NCBI GenBank assembly: GCA_030595485.1
Contig: JAUVDE010000081.1
Coordinates: 1 to 10,314, forward strand
From: Draconibacterium sp.
GTDB taxonomy: Bacteria; Bacteroidota; Bacteroidia; Bacteroidales; Prolixibacteraceae
DNA: 10,314 nt
Direction of reading: 5' to 3'
Below, in pieces: positions 1 through 6,268 of this stretch. The position numbers were made by a program, and so were the translations under genes. Under the pieces are notes generated by a model that made no database searches, was not told the DNA's origin, and saw only the letters and a program-made list of their open reading frames with translations. How positions within the stretch are numbered: the first letter of the stretch is position 1; the number at the start of each line of letters is the position of its first letter.

Positions 1-1646
1 ACACATATCTTCAATAATATCGTAACGCAATAAAGATTTACACTGCCCTGCCGGACATTTTCCATCTTCAACATGTGCCAAATATTCACTCTCGAAATTA
101 GCAATAGTAGAAAGAACCGGGTTTGGAGAAGTTTGCCCCAAACCACAAAGCGAAGTATCTTTAATAACCGAGCTCAATTCTTTTAATCGGGTAATGTCCT
201 CTACGTCTCCTTTTCCTTCGGTAATTTTTTCAAGAATCTCGTGCAAGCGTTTATTTCCAATCCGGCACGGTGTACATTTTCCACACGATTCTTCCAGCGT
301 AAATTCCAAATAGAACTTAGCAATGGAAACCATACAATCGTCTTCGTCCATTACAATCATTCCACCCGAGCCCATCATCGAACCTGAAGCAATTAGATTA
401 TCGTAGTCTATTGGAATATCCAACATTTCTTTTGTCAAACATCCTCCTGAAGGACCACCTGTTTGAACCGACTTAAATTCTTTGCCATCTTTTATTCCAC
501 CACCAATGTCGTAAATTACATCGCGCAAGGTGGTTCCCATCGGAACTTCTATTAAACCAACATTGTTGATTTTTCCTGCCAAAGCAAAACCTTGGTACCT
601 TTCGATTTCTCGGTTCCAATTTTATTAAACCAGGCAGCTCCTTTATTTATGATTACAGGAATATTGGCGAAAGTTTCAACGTTATTTACATTGGTTGGTT
701 TGCCCAAGTATCCTGAAACAGATGGGAATGGTGGTTTAAAAGTAGGTTCGCCACGTAAACCTTCCATCGAGTGGATTAAGGCAGTTTCTTCGCCACAAAC
801 AAATGCTCCGGCACCGTAACGTAATTCAAGTTTAAAGTTGAATCCGGTTCCCAAAATATCATCGCCAATTAAACCATACTCTTCGGCTTGTTTAATGGCT
901 ATTTTTAAACGTTGAATGGCCAATGGATATTCAGCACGAATATAAACCAAACCCGTATCGGCACCAATACAATATGCACAAATTGCCATTGCTTCAATTA
1001 CCGAGTGTGGGTCGCCCTCTAAAATCGAGCGGTCCATAAATGCACCAGGGTCACCCTCATCGGCATTACAAACCACATATTTTTGCTTGTTTTCTACGTT
1101 CTTGGTAATTTCCCACTTTAAACCTGTAGGGAAACCACCTCCTCCTCTACCACGAAGTCCAGAGTCTTTAATCTCCTTAATAACTTCGTCGGGTGTTAAC
1201 TCGGTTAAACATTTACCCATTGCCTCGTAACCATTGCGAGCAATGTATTCGTCAACATTTTCAGGATCAATAAAACCGCAATTCTTAAGCGCAATACGAA
1301 TTTGCTTTTTATAGAAATCCATGCCTTTCGAATCGCTGATGTGCTTATCGGTTGTTGGATCGGTGTACAATAAACGTTGCACCGGACGCCCTTTTATCAC
1401 ATGCTCTTTTACAATTTCTTCGACATCAGAAGGTTTTACCTGCGTATAAAAAGTATTATCGGGAAGTACTTTTACAATGGGTCCTTTTTCGCAGAAACCA
1501 AAGCAACCGGTAAGAACTACCTGTACTTCGTCTTGCAATTCGAATTCCTCGAGAAACTCGTTTAGCTTGTTCTTAATTTCATCGCTTTCCGATGCTTTGC
1601 ACCCTGTGCCACCACAGATAAGCAGATGCATTTTGTAATCGGTCAT
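1..1646 (-). CDS. hydB: HydB/NuoF-like flavoprotein subunit of NAD-linked [FeFe]-hydrogenase; frameshifted, 3' end off the window
   Basis: This is the NAD(H)- and FMN-binding subunit that exchanges electrons between NAD(H), ferredoxin and the HydA catalytic subunit. The N-terminus is a thioredoxin-like [2Fe-2S] domain with C11, C16, C48 and C52. The NuoF core follows, with the FMN/NAD glycine-rich loop GRGGGGFPTGLKW (166-178), NADEGDPGAFMDR (194-206), GAGAFVCGEETAL (278-290) and NNVET (321-325). Frame 1 runs from ATG 1646 but leaves the family sequence at about base 590 and stops at 552. The minus-strand frame with codons starting at 585 then continues the family sequence without a stop to base 1, including SCGKCTPCR and LCGLGQ (N3-type [4Fe-4S] ligands) and the start of a C-terminal ferredoxin domain (KCPAGQC). 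Restoring one T in the T4 run (586-589) rejoins the two halves. This is either an assembly error or a real mutation. The gene lies 20 nt downstream of the small Fe-S protein gene. HydB fits better than NuoF of complex I because of the hydrogenase-type neighbours. Confidence 0.93.
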
Positions 1647-1666
1647 AAGTTATTAGTTGTAGTTTG

Positions 1667-2062
1667 TTAGTCGTCAATGGTTTTAAAACTCATCGGAATA
1701 ATTCCGTCAATAAGTTCGCCTCGCTTAATGTAAACATCAATTATTTCTCGTGCTTTCTCTTTCTTCACATCGCCAAAAACCACAGGTTCCTTTTTAGGCA
1801 AAGTAACCTCTACAGTTGGTTCGGCATAACAATACCCCATACATCCTGTTTGAGTCACAACGGCGTCAATCGCTTCCTGCTCCAGCTCTTCCACAAAATA
1901 TTTCATGGTTTCTTTGGCACCCGACGCAATTCCGCAAGTTGCCATTCCAACCTTAATCTGAACCACTTGCTCAGGATTGTCGCTGTTTTCCCTTAATTTG
2001 ATTTTCGACTGCGCTTCTTCTTTCATTTTCCGAAGGTCAGCCAATGATTTAATTTTAGCCAT
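1667..2062 (-). CDS. thioredoxin-like [2Fe-2S] ferredoxin-family protein of hydrogenase operon
   Basis: This small (131 aa) soluble protein resembles the thioredoxin-like ferredoxins encoded between NuoE-like and NuoF-like genes in clostridial and Thermotoga hydrogenase operons. It is probably an electron carrier or accessory subunit for HydB. A charged N-terminal helix (1-30) precedes the thioredoxin-like fold, with TCGIASGA (C43) and TQTGCMGYC (C74, C78) followed by EPTVEV. Only three cysteines occur in the whole protein, one fewer than a classical [2Fe-2S] thioredoxin-like ferredoxin. The cluster may therefore be atypical, use a non-Cys ligand, or be absent. ATG 2062 was chosen because family members begin at this MAKIKSL-like helix and it leaves a 19-nt gap after the ATPase gene. 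An in-frame ATG at 2098 would overlap that gene by 17 nt. Family recognition is solid; the precise electron partner is inferred. Confidence 0.88.
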   Translation of the reverse strand: MAKIKSLADLRKMKEEAQSKIKLRENSDNPEQVVQIKVGMATCGIASGAKETMKYFVEELEQEAIDAVVTQTGCMGYCYAEPTVEVTLPKKEPVVFGDVKKEKAREIIDVYIKRGELIDGIIPMSFKTIDD

Positions 2063-2081
2063 ATCGATTCTTGTTTTCAGT

Positions 2082-2630
2082 TTATTTTGTTGCCTCAATT
2101 TCCTCGAGGTTGGTTTTTATCAATTCAATAATTCCGTCTCTAATTTCTTTTTGTTGAAATGAAACTCCGTCCAGTACTTCTTTCAACTCTCCAGAACTGA
2201 TGGAGAATTTCCCTTTTTGGGTACTATGCTGGTAAAGCAATTCACCTTCAGTGTAACTTAAAAGCGTTAAGTAAAAGGTTTCCCAGATATCTCCCATTGG
2301 CGGTTTATCCATGTTCGACATTTGAAAAGTGGCTTCCAGCTTTGTTCCAACACCCAATTCCGATTCCAGCGTAAATTCTCCACCCGATGCTTCAGCATTT
2401 TGTTTTAAAAGCGATAGTCCCAATCCGACTTTTCGTGTTGTCCGTGATGTAAAGAACGGGTTGGCTGCCTGTTCCAGTATTTCTTTACTCATTCCACAGC
2501 CGTTATCCTTAATAATTAAGGAACAAAGGTTATTCTTAAAATCTTCCTTAACTATGATTTCAATCAATGTAGCTTTTGCCTTCACCGAATTCTGAACGAT
2601 ATCAAGTATATGTTCCGACAATGTTCTCAT
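2082..2630 (-). CDS. GHKL-type ATPase (histidine-kinase-like ATP-binding protein) of hydrogenase operon
   Basis: This 182-aa cytoplasmic protein consists of a HATPase_c (GHKL) domain and a C-terminal extension. It has no dimerisation/phosphoacceptor His domain, no sensor domain and no membrane segment. The N-box is HILDIVQNSVKA (7-18). The G1 box is DNGCGM (42-47). The F/G2 region is PFFTSRTTRKVGLGLSLLKQ, followed by a GVGT-like G3. Residues from about 110 onward are not recognisable as a known catalytic domain. The start codon overlaps the PHP stop in an ATGA (2627-2630), so the two are probably translationally coupled. Stand-alone GHKL proteins of this type recur beside PHP and thioredoxin-like genes in HydABC clusters. 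Its substrate is unknown: it could be a protein kinase like RsbW or a chaperone-like ATPase acting on hydrogenase subunits. Confidence 0.87.
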   Translation of the reverse strand: MRTLSEHILDIVQNSVKAKATLIEIIVKEDFKNNLCSLIIKDNGCGMSKEILEQAANPFFTSRTTRKVGLGLSLLKQNAEASGGEFTLESELGVGTKLEATFQMSNMDKPPMGDIWETFYLTLLSYTEGELLYQHSTQKGKFSISSGELKEVLDGVSFQQKEIRDGIIELIKTNLEEIEATK

Positions 2631-3445
2631 ACTATTTCAACGAAACGATTATTTTGCTGATTCAGAGCCATTTTGACTTCTAAAAAACTAATTTCTTCGA
2701 TATTAAATACCGAAAAAGCACTTCCAATTTGGGCTAAAAAATGAGCATCTGAATTATAAAGTAACGAAATTTTATCTTCTACAACATAATGTTTTCGAAC
2801 ATGATTTTCAGTGGTTTTACCGGTAATTCCCAAGGCATCGAATTCCAGCTTTTTAGGAATAAATCCCAAATGGCTATAAAGTCCGTTTAATGGACGATTT
2901 ACATGTGCAGGAATAAATATTCCATTCAACTCGTACACCTTTTTCTGAATAGCCGAAATCCCCTTTTTTAAAGCTGATGTGAGGTAATACGGAATCATTT
3001 CAGCGATATCCTCATTTTCGTCAAGAACGGGTTGGTAACCAAAGTGTCCATCAGGGTTTGGAATTTTTGTGATGTTCTCTTCCAGAAATTCCTGAAAATC
3101 ATCAAGTTCATGTTCGTGTTCGAAAAAGGCTAAACAATGCACTTCTTCTTTTGTGGTAACTTCGACACCACACAAAACAAAAATGCCTTCTTTTTGGGCC
3201 AGTTGTTTTACAAGTTTTGTATTCCGGGTTGAGTTATGATCTGTAATTCCAATAATTTGCAAACCTTCCTTTTTGGCTTTGTGAACTATTGCTGCCGGCG
3301 ACATTTCCACGTCGGCACAGGGCGATAAAACAGTGTGAATATGTAAGTCGGCCCTGTACTGATGCAAGCTAATATCTTGAGACAGGGCATGCCTTATCTC
3401 TTTTCTATTATCATCCTTATCATGAATTTCATTTCTCTCTTTCAT
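2627..3445 (-). CDS. PHP-domain metal-dependent phosphoesterase, with odd N-terminal extension
   Basis: This is a PHP-fold protein (272 aa as read) of the TrpH/YciV-like metallophosphoesterase type; members of that group hydrolyse phosphate esters such as nucleoside 3',5'-bisphosphates. Metal-ligand motifs are present: HIH (35-37), ITDHN with D69/H70, VEV with E95, H103, H181 in AHVNRP, and NSDAH with D233/H235. The real fold begins at about residue 27 (LHQYRADLHIHT). Residues 1-26 form a charged extension not expected in the family, and they include a palindromic repeat copy encoding RHALSQ. The ATG at 3445 overlaps the RAYT stop as ATGA and is the only Met upstream of the fold. A TTG at 3367 (residue 27) could be the ancestral start. 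The 3' end overlaps the ATPase gene by 4 nt. PHP genes recur in this type of hydrogenase operon, but their substrate there is unknown. Domain call secure, start uncertain. Confidence 0.87.
   Translation of the reverse strand: MKERNEIHDKDDNRKEIRHALSQDISLHQYRADLHIHTVLSPCADVEMSPAAIVHKAKKEGLQIIGITDHNSTRNTKLVKQLAQKEGIFVLCGVEVTTKEEVHCLAFFEHEHELDDFQEFLEENITKIPNPDGHFGYQPVLDENEDIAEMIPYYLTSALKKGISAIQKKVYELNGIFIPAHVNRPLNGLYSHLGFIPKKLEFDALGITGKTTENHVRKHYVVEDKISLLYNSDAHFLAQIGSAFSVFNIEEISFLEVKMALNQQNNRFVEIV
3380..3399. repeat. REP-like palindrome, copy 1 (in PHP 5' end)
   Basis: A 20-nt imperfect palindrome, AGACAGGGCA|TGCCTTATCT, with two mismatched pairs. It is preceded by TCTTG like the other copies. 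Read on the minus strand it encodes part of RHALSQD in the N-terminal extension of the PHP protein. It is the only copy outside the RAYT coding sequence. Confidence 0.75.
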
Positions 3446-4152
3446 GATATTGGGGTATTAAATTCGTCTTTATCCCAATTGACAATATTATTCTCAATGT
3501 ATTTTCTAGCTTTTAGCAAACCAATTTCATCTCGAACAATGCTATCGTGAAATCGCGAATGCCAATCAAACTCATACCCCAAACGATGCGCATGTTTTGA
3601 TACTGCTGATTTATAGGAGCCAATTATTGATGAGAGAGAATTTTTCCCAGGATTCTGGAATCGTTTATCTCCGGGGGCCTTGTTCTCTTCTTGAGACAGG
3701 ACATACCTTGTCTTTACGGTTTCGTTCTCATCAGTAGTTTTACCAACGTTGGTATCTTCTTGAGACAGGACATGTCCTGTCTTTACAGCTTTGGAACCAT
3801 CAACGACTCCATCTTCACTTTCGCCTTTCTGTACAGACAGGGCATGCCCTGTCTCTGCTTCCTTTAGATAATTTTGAGGATTATTAATGGCCAATATTCC
3901 ATGCACATGATTGGGCATCACCACAAAAGCATCTAATTCGACAACAGCAAAATGATTTTTTATTTCGAACCACAATACATTGGCGATTACTCCCAAATTT
4001 GAGAGCTGCATTTTCTCATTTTTTATTTCACCAAACAATTCATCCCCAGCATACGTGTTAATAGTTACGAAATAAATGGCATTCCATGCATAATCCCAGT
4101 TATGCAGTCGGGCTGATGAAATGCGATATTTATCTTGAAACTTAGTTGACAC
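3442..4152 (-). CDS. REP-associated tyrosine transposase (RAYT, IS200/Y1-transposase-like)
   Basis: This 236-aa single-strand DNA transposase relative belongs to the Y1/HUH superfamily, the group that processes REP palindromes. The N-terminus (KYRISSARLHNWDYAWNAIYF) is typical of Bacteroidota RAYTs. The HUH metal site is VVMPNHVHGIL (H82, H84). The C-terminal block NSLSSIIGSYKSAVSKHAHR (171-190) leads to the likely catalytic tyrosine Y218 in ARKYIENN. Between HUH and Tyr, residues about 96-165 are a low-complexity insert containing three palindromic repeats that encode GHALS, GHVLSQE and RYVLSQE. The start is GTG 4152: it matches the usual MSTKF-like N-terminus, and no Met codon lies between it and the in-frame stop 15 nt upstream, which is the DRTGG gene's own TAA. 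The stop overlaps the PHP ATG (ATGA). All catalytic residues are present, so the enzyme may be active. It is not part of the usual hydrogenase gene set and was most likely inserted between the DRTGG and PHP genes. Confidence 0.9.
   Translation of the reverse strand: MSTKFQDKYRISSARLHNWDYAWNAIYFVTINTYAGDELFGEIKNEKMQLSNLGVIANVLWFEIKNHFAVVELDAFVVMPNHVHGILAINNPQNYLKEAETGHALSVQKGESEDGVVDGSKAVKTGHVLSQEDTNVGKTTDENETVKTRYVLSQEENKAPGDKRFQNPGKNSLSSIIGSYKSAVSKHAHRLGYEFDWHSRFHDSIVRDEIGLLKARKYIENNIVNWDKDEFNTPIS
3694..3713. repeat. REP-like palindrome, copy 2 (inside RAYT)
   Basis: An imperfect version, AGACAGGACA|TACCTTGTCT, with three mismatched pairs. Homology with copy 3 extends on both sides (TCTTCTTG before, TTAC after; about 3686-3717). 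On the minus strand it encodes TRYVLSQE in the RAYT insert. Confidence 0.75.
3741..3754. repeat. short perfect palindrome in RAYT insert
   Basis: TACCAACGTTGGTA is a perfect 14-nt palindrome of unrelated sequence lying between palindrome copies 2 and 3. On the minus strand it encodes part of TNVGK. Its role is unknown and it may be incidental. Confidence 0.4.
3763..3782. repeat. REP-like palindrome, copy 3 (inside RAYT)
   Basis: A perfect 20-nt palindrome, AGACAGGACA|TGTCCTGTCT, flanked by TCTTCTTG and TTAC as in copy 2. On the minus strand it encodes KTGHVLSQE in the RAYT insert. Confidence 0.85.
3835..3854. repeat. REP-like palindrome, copy 4 (inside RAYT)
   Basis: A perfect 20-nt palindrome, AGACAGGGCA|TGCCCTGTCT. 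Compared with copy 3 the centre has compensating changes on both arms (GGGCA/TGCCC for GGACA/TGTCC), so pairing has been conserved while sequence drifted. On the minus strand it encodes ETGHALSVQ in the RAYT insert. Confidence 0.85.
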
Positions 4153-4167
4153 TTTGAGAGCTATAGA

Positions 4168-4503
4168 TTAGATTTTTAGTGTATCGTATAACTGTCCGGT
4201 AATCGTGAATGTATCCATCTCAGTTCCTAAAACAGGAATCCCTTCGTCATTGCTGTGTTCAGCGGTATCTTCATCGGGTTCGAAACCTTTGACTAAAATA
4301 ACAGCAGCTAAATCTTTTAGCGAGGCAATTGCCATTACATTTTGGTGGGATTGTAAAGTAATCCAAACTTCACCTTCGGCAGCATTTCCCATCACATCGC
4401 TCAATAAATCGGAAACGTATCCACCAGTAACTTCATTCTTAAGTCCTGCTTCGCCCGAAAATACTTTTAGTCCGAACTTCTCCACTAAATCAGAAACCTT
4501 CAT
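4168..4503 (-). CDS. small DRTGG-domain protein (second copy)
   Basis: A 111-aa soluble protein recognised as a stand-alone DRTGG-type domain, as found in clostridial hydrogenase clusters. The characteristic block is SDLLSDVMG (31-39), followed by WITLQSH and a hydrophobic strand VILVKG. It ends with an ITGQLYDTL helix. It is related to the DRTGG protein encoded at 6268-6612 (SDLMSDVL in the same place), so the operon encodes a diverged pair. ATG 4503 is preferred over an upstream in-frame ATG at 4536: a full AAGGAGGT lies just ahead of it, and it leaves only a 14-nt overlap with the hydrogenase-like gene. DRTGG domains accompany CBS domains in some enzymes and are thought to bind ligands or mediate regulation. 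The exact job here is unknown. The stop lies 15 nt from the RAYT start. Confidence 0.87.
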   Translation of the reverse strand: MKVSDLVEKFGLKVFSGEAGLKNEVTGGYVSDLLSDVMGNAAEGEVWITLQSHQNVMAIASLKDLAAVILVKGFEPDEDTAEHSNDEGIPVLGTEMDTFTITGQLYDTLKI

Positions 4504-5857
4504 TCCTACCTCCTTTTTTATTACAATCTGCATCAAAACGTTTTTTCCCCCAGGCTTTTTCCAAGTTCCTAGTCGCTTTGGCTACAGTAATTTTATTCTC
4601 GTTTAAATATCTGTTTTGAAGAAAAATACAATCGGTCATTTTTGCATCGCCCTGTACCATATCTTCGGCTAATGCATGACAATTGGGTGCTCCACAACTT
4701 CCACAATCAATTCCCGGAAGTTGGCATAAAATGCGATCAACTTTTTGCAATTTCTCCAAGGCTTTTACGCGGTCGGTATCCAAAGCAAAAACATAATTTG
4801 GCTGAATTGGAGCAGCTCTCAGTTTATCTTTAATTCCTCTGCAAATAAAATCTGAAACTTCATTTTGGCTGGCTATTGCATAACGCTTCGAACGTTTTTG
4901 CAGGCGCTCAACAGTAAGGAAGCGATTTCCCGTTAACAGTATTCCTCCGGAGCAACCTTGGTGGCAGGACTTCAATTCCAAAAAATCTAACTCCGGCACT
5001 TCTCCATTTTCCATTCGTTCCAGAATTTTCACCACATTGTGAATGCCGTCAACAGCCATTGATTTACGTTTAAAATGACGTGCTTCTCCCCGTGGCAAAC
5101 TCCAAACAATCCCGTCGTGAGTAAGGTTTTTTCGCAAGCTCGAAGTATCCTGTTTTTCCTCTTTCGAAATTACGCCCATTATAAGGTTGTACAAATCTGT
5201 CATGTTAATTAAACCATCCACAATCGATTCAGCTTCGCCTACTGGATTTTTAACCGCCGCCATTTTTGCAGAACACGGCGAAACATAGAAAATGCCAATT
5301 TCATCGCGCGCTGCACCTTTTTTACTAAGTATATCAAGTGCATAACAAGCTGCCAAATCGTGTGGTGCTTTTACCGGAACAATATTATCGACCAAGGATG
5401 GATAGCGCGACTGTATTAAACGCACAATTGCCGGACAAAATGAAGAAATTGCCGGTTTATTTTTAGCCGAATTTACGTTCTCGGTAATTGAATCAATTAA
5501 CAATGAAATAGGCTGTTCCACTTCAAAAATATGTGTAAAACCCAATTTCATCAGCGCTTCATAAATCATTCCCTCGCTATAAATATCCGGAAACTGGCCA
5601 ATCATTACTGACGGAAACAGTGCCACCCGATATTTAAAATTATTAAGCTGCTCGAGGGTATCGTGATTTACATAAAATGCATTTACCGGACAAGCGCGTA
5701 AACAGTTTCCACAATCAACACAGCGGTTGGCATTAATAGCAGCAACACCACCTTTAATACGAATTGCCTCGGTAGGACACGCTTTCATACAATGCGTGCA
5801 GCCCATACATTTTTCGGTATCAACCTTTATGGCGTGATATTTTTCAACCTTCCTCAT
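4490..5857 (-). CDS. sensory-type [FeFe]-hydrogenase homologue (2x[4Fe-4S] – H-domain – Fe-S domain)
   Basis: This 455-aa cytoplasmic protein is built like a group C/D (putatively H2-sensing) [FeFe]-hydrogenase. Residues 17-27 (C17, C20, C23, C27) and 46-56 (C46, C49, C52, C56) bind two [4Fe-4S] clusters. The H-domain motifs are SSFCPAI (C141), VSPCSAK (C195, K198) and LKSCHQGCSGG (C298, C302), so all four H-cluster cysteines remain. The Cys next to the first ligand in catalytic enzymes (TSCCP, the proton-relay Cys) is Phe here, and the Met of MPC is Ser. The C-terminal LPGIDCGSCGAPNC (C385, C388, C393, with C410) is a further [4Fe-4S] domain. No PAS domain is fused at the end, unlike many clostridial and Thermotoga sensory homologues. 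The start abuts the ATPase stop (TAA|ATG) and the 3' end overlaps the next gene by 14 nt. A role as H2/redox sensor rather than main catalyst is inferred. Confidence 0.92.
   Translation of the reverse strand: MRKVEKYHAIKVDTEKCMGCTHCMKACPTEAIRIKGGVAAINANRCVDCGNCLRACPVNAFYVNHDTLEQLNNFKYRVALFPSVMIGQFPDIYSEGMIYEALMKLGFTHIFEVEQPISLLIDSITENVNSAKNKPAISSFCPAIVRLIQSRYPSLVDNIVPVKAPHDLAACYALDILSKKGAARDEIGIFYVSPCSAKMAAVKNPVGEAESIVDGLINMTDLYNLIMGVISKEEKQDTSSLRKNLTHDGIVWSLPRGEARHFKRKSMAVDGIHNVVKILERMENGEVPELDFLELKSCHQGCSGGILLTGNRFLTVERLQKRSKRYAIASQNEVSDFICRGIKDKLRAAPIQPNYVFALDTDRVKALEKLQKVDRILCQLPGIDCGSCGAPNCHALAEDMVQGDAKMTDCIFLQNRYLNENKITVAKATRNLEKAWGKKRFDADCNKKGGRNEGF
4508..4515 (-). promoter_or_regulatory. 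strong Shine-Dalgarno for the second DRTGG gene
   Basis: AAGGAGGT, read on the minus strand, sits 4 nt before ATG 4503. It lies inside the coding end of the hydrogenase-like gene. No other gene start in the window shows such a match, so it fixes this start and suggests reinitiation or coupled translation. Confidence 0.7.
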
Positions 5858-6268
5858 TTAAAAGTAATTTCTGAAAGTTAAAGTGGTTCCAACACCAACC
5901 TTACTTTTTATAGCTAATTCGTCGGTATTCTTTTTAATATTTGGCAGCCCCATTCCTGCACCAAATCCCATATTTCGTACTTGTTTCGATGCTGTCGAAT
6001 AACCGGTTTGCATGGCAAGATCAATGTCTGCAATTCCTGGTCCGTTGTCTTTTAACTCAATCTCAATTCCCTTTTCATCGAACAAAGCAGTTAATTTTCC
6101 GCCAAGCGAATGTGCCACAACATTTACTTCGGCTTCGTAAATTGCCACAACAATGCGCTTGATAACCTTCGGTTCAACCTGCAATTGTTTTAGCACCTTT
6201 TTAATTTGGCTCGAAGCTCGTCCTGCCATGCTAAAATCGCCACTTACTATGTCAAATTCCAAGTTCAT
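5858..6268 (-). CDS. RsbW-like anti-sigma/serine-kinase-type ATPase
   Basis: This 136-aa single-domain GHKL ATPase resembles the RsbW/SpoIIAB protein serine kinases that phosphorylate STAS-domain antagonists. The N-box is YEAEVNVVAHS (44-54), G1 is DNGPGI (75-80), and G2 is MGFGAGMGLPNIKK followed by a GVGT turn (124-127). Its start overlaps the upstream DRTGG stop by one base (TAATG) and its stop abuts the hydrogenase-like ATG, so all three are likely co-translated. Related ATPases occupy this position in clostridial HydABC loci. Together with the divergently encoded SpoIIE-type phosphatase it suggests a phosphorylation switch. No STAS protein or sigma factor is seen nearby, so its target is unknown. 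A classic anti-sigma function is only one possibility. Confidence 0.88.
   Translation of the reverse strand: MNLEFDIVSGDFSMAGRASSQIKKVLKQLQVEPKVIKRIVVAIYEAEVNVVAHSLGGKLTALFDEKGIEIELKDNGPGIADIDLAMQTGYSTASKQVRNMGFGAGMGLPNIKKNTDELAIKSKVGVGTTLTFRNYF

Noticed and set aside
580..592. Programmed -1 frameshifting in hydB
   Set aside because: The direction fits, but there is no slippery X XXY YYZ heptamer, and the change falls in a homopolymer typical of sequencing or replication slips.
552..1646. The 364-aa reading frame as a complete short NuoF
   Set aside because: Its last ~11 residues do not match the family, and the correct continuation is present in the adjacent frame to base 1; it is a frameshifted longer gene.
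1664..1996. Plus-strand reading frame opposite the small Fe-S gene
   Set aside because: It is fully antisense to a recognisable gene and has no family features; the same applies to other antisense frames (592-819, 4205-4606, 5941-6162, 8139-8471, 9377-9652, 9969-10184).
2063..2098. Upstream ATG (2098) for the thioredoxin-like protein
   Set aside because: It would overlap the ATPase gene and add 12 residues not expected in the family; ATG 2062 fits better.
3380..3854. CRISPR array from the four repeats
   Set aside because: Repeats are short palindromes with irregular spacing (53-315 nt), lie inside coding sequence and have no cas genes nearby.
4504..4536. ATG 4536 as start of the second DRTGG protein
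   Set aside because: The strong Shine-Dalgarno lies downstream of it, directly before ATG 4503, and the extra residues do not match the first copy.
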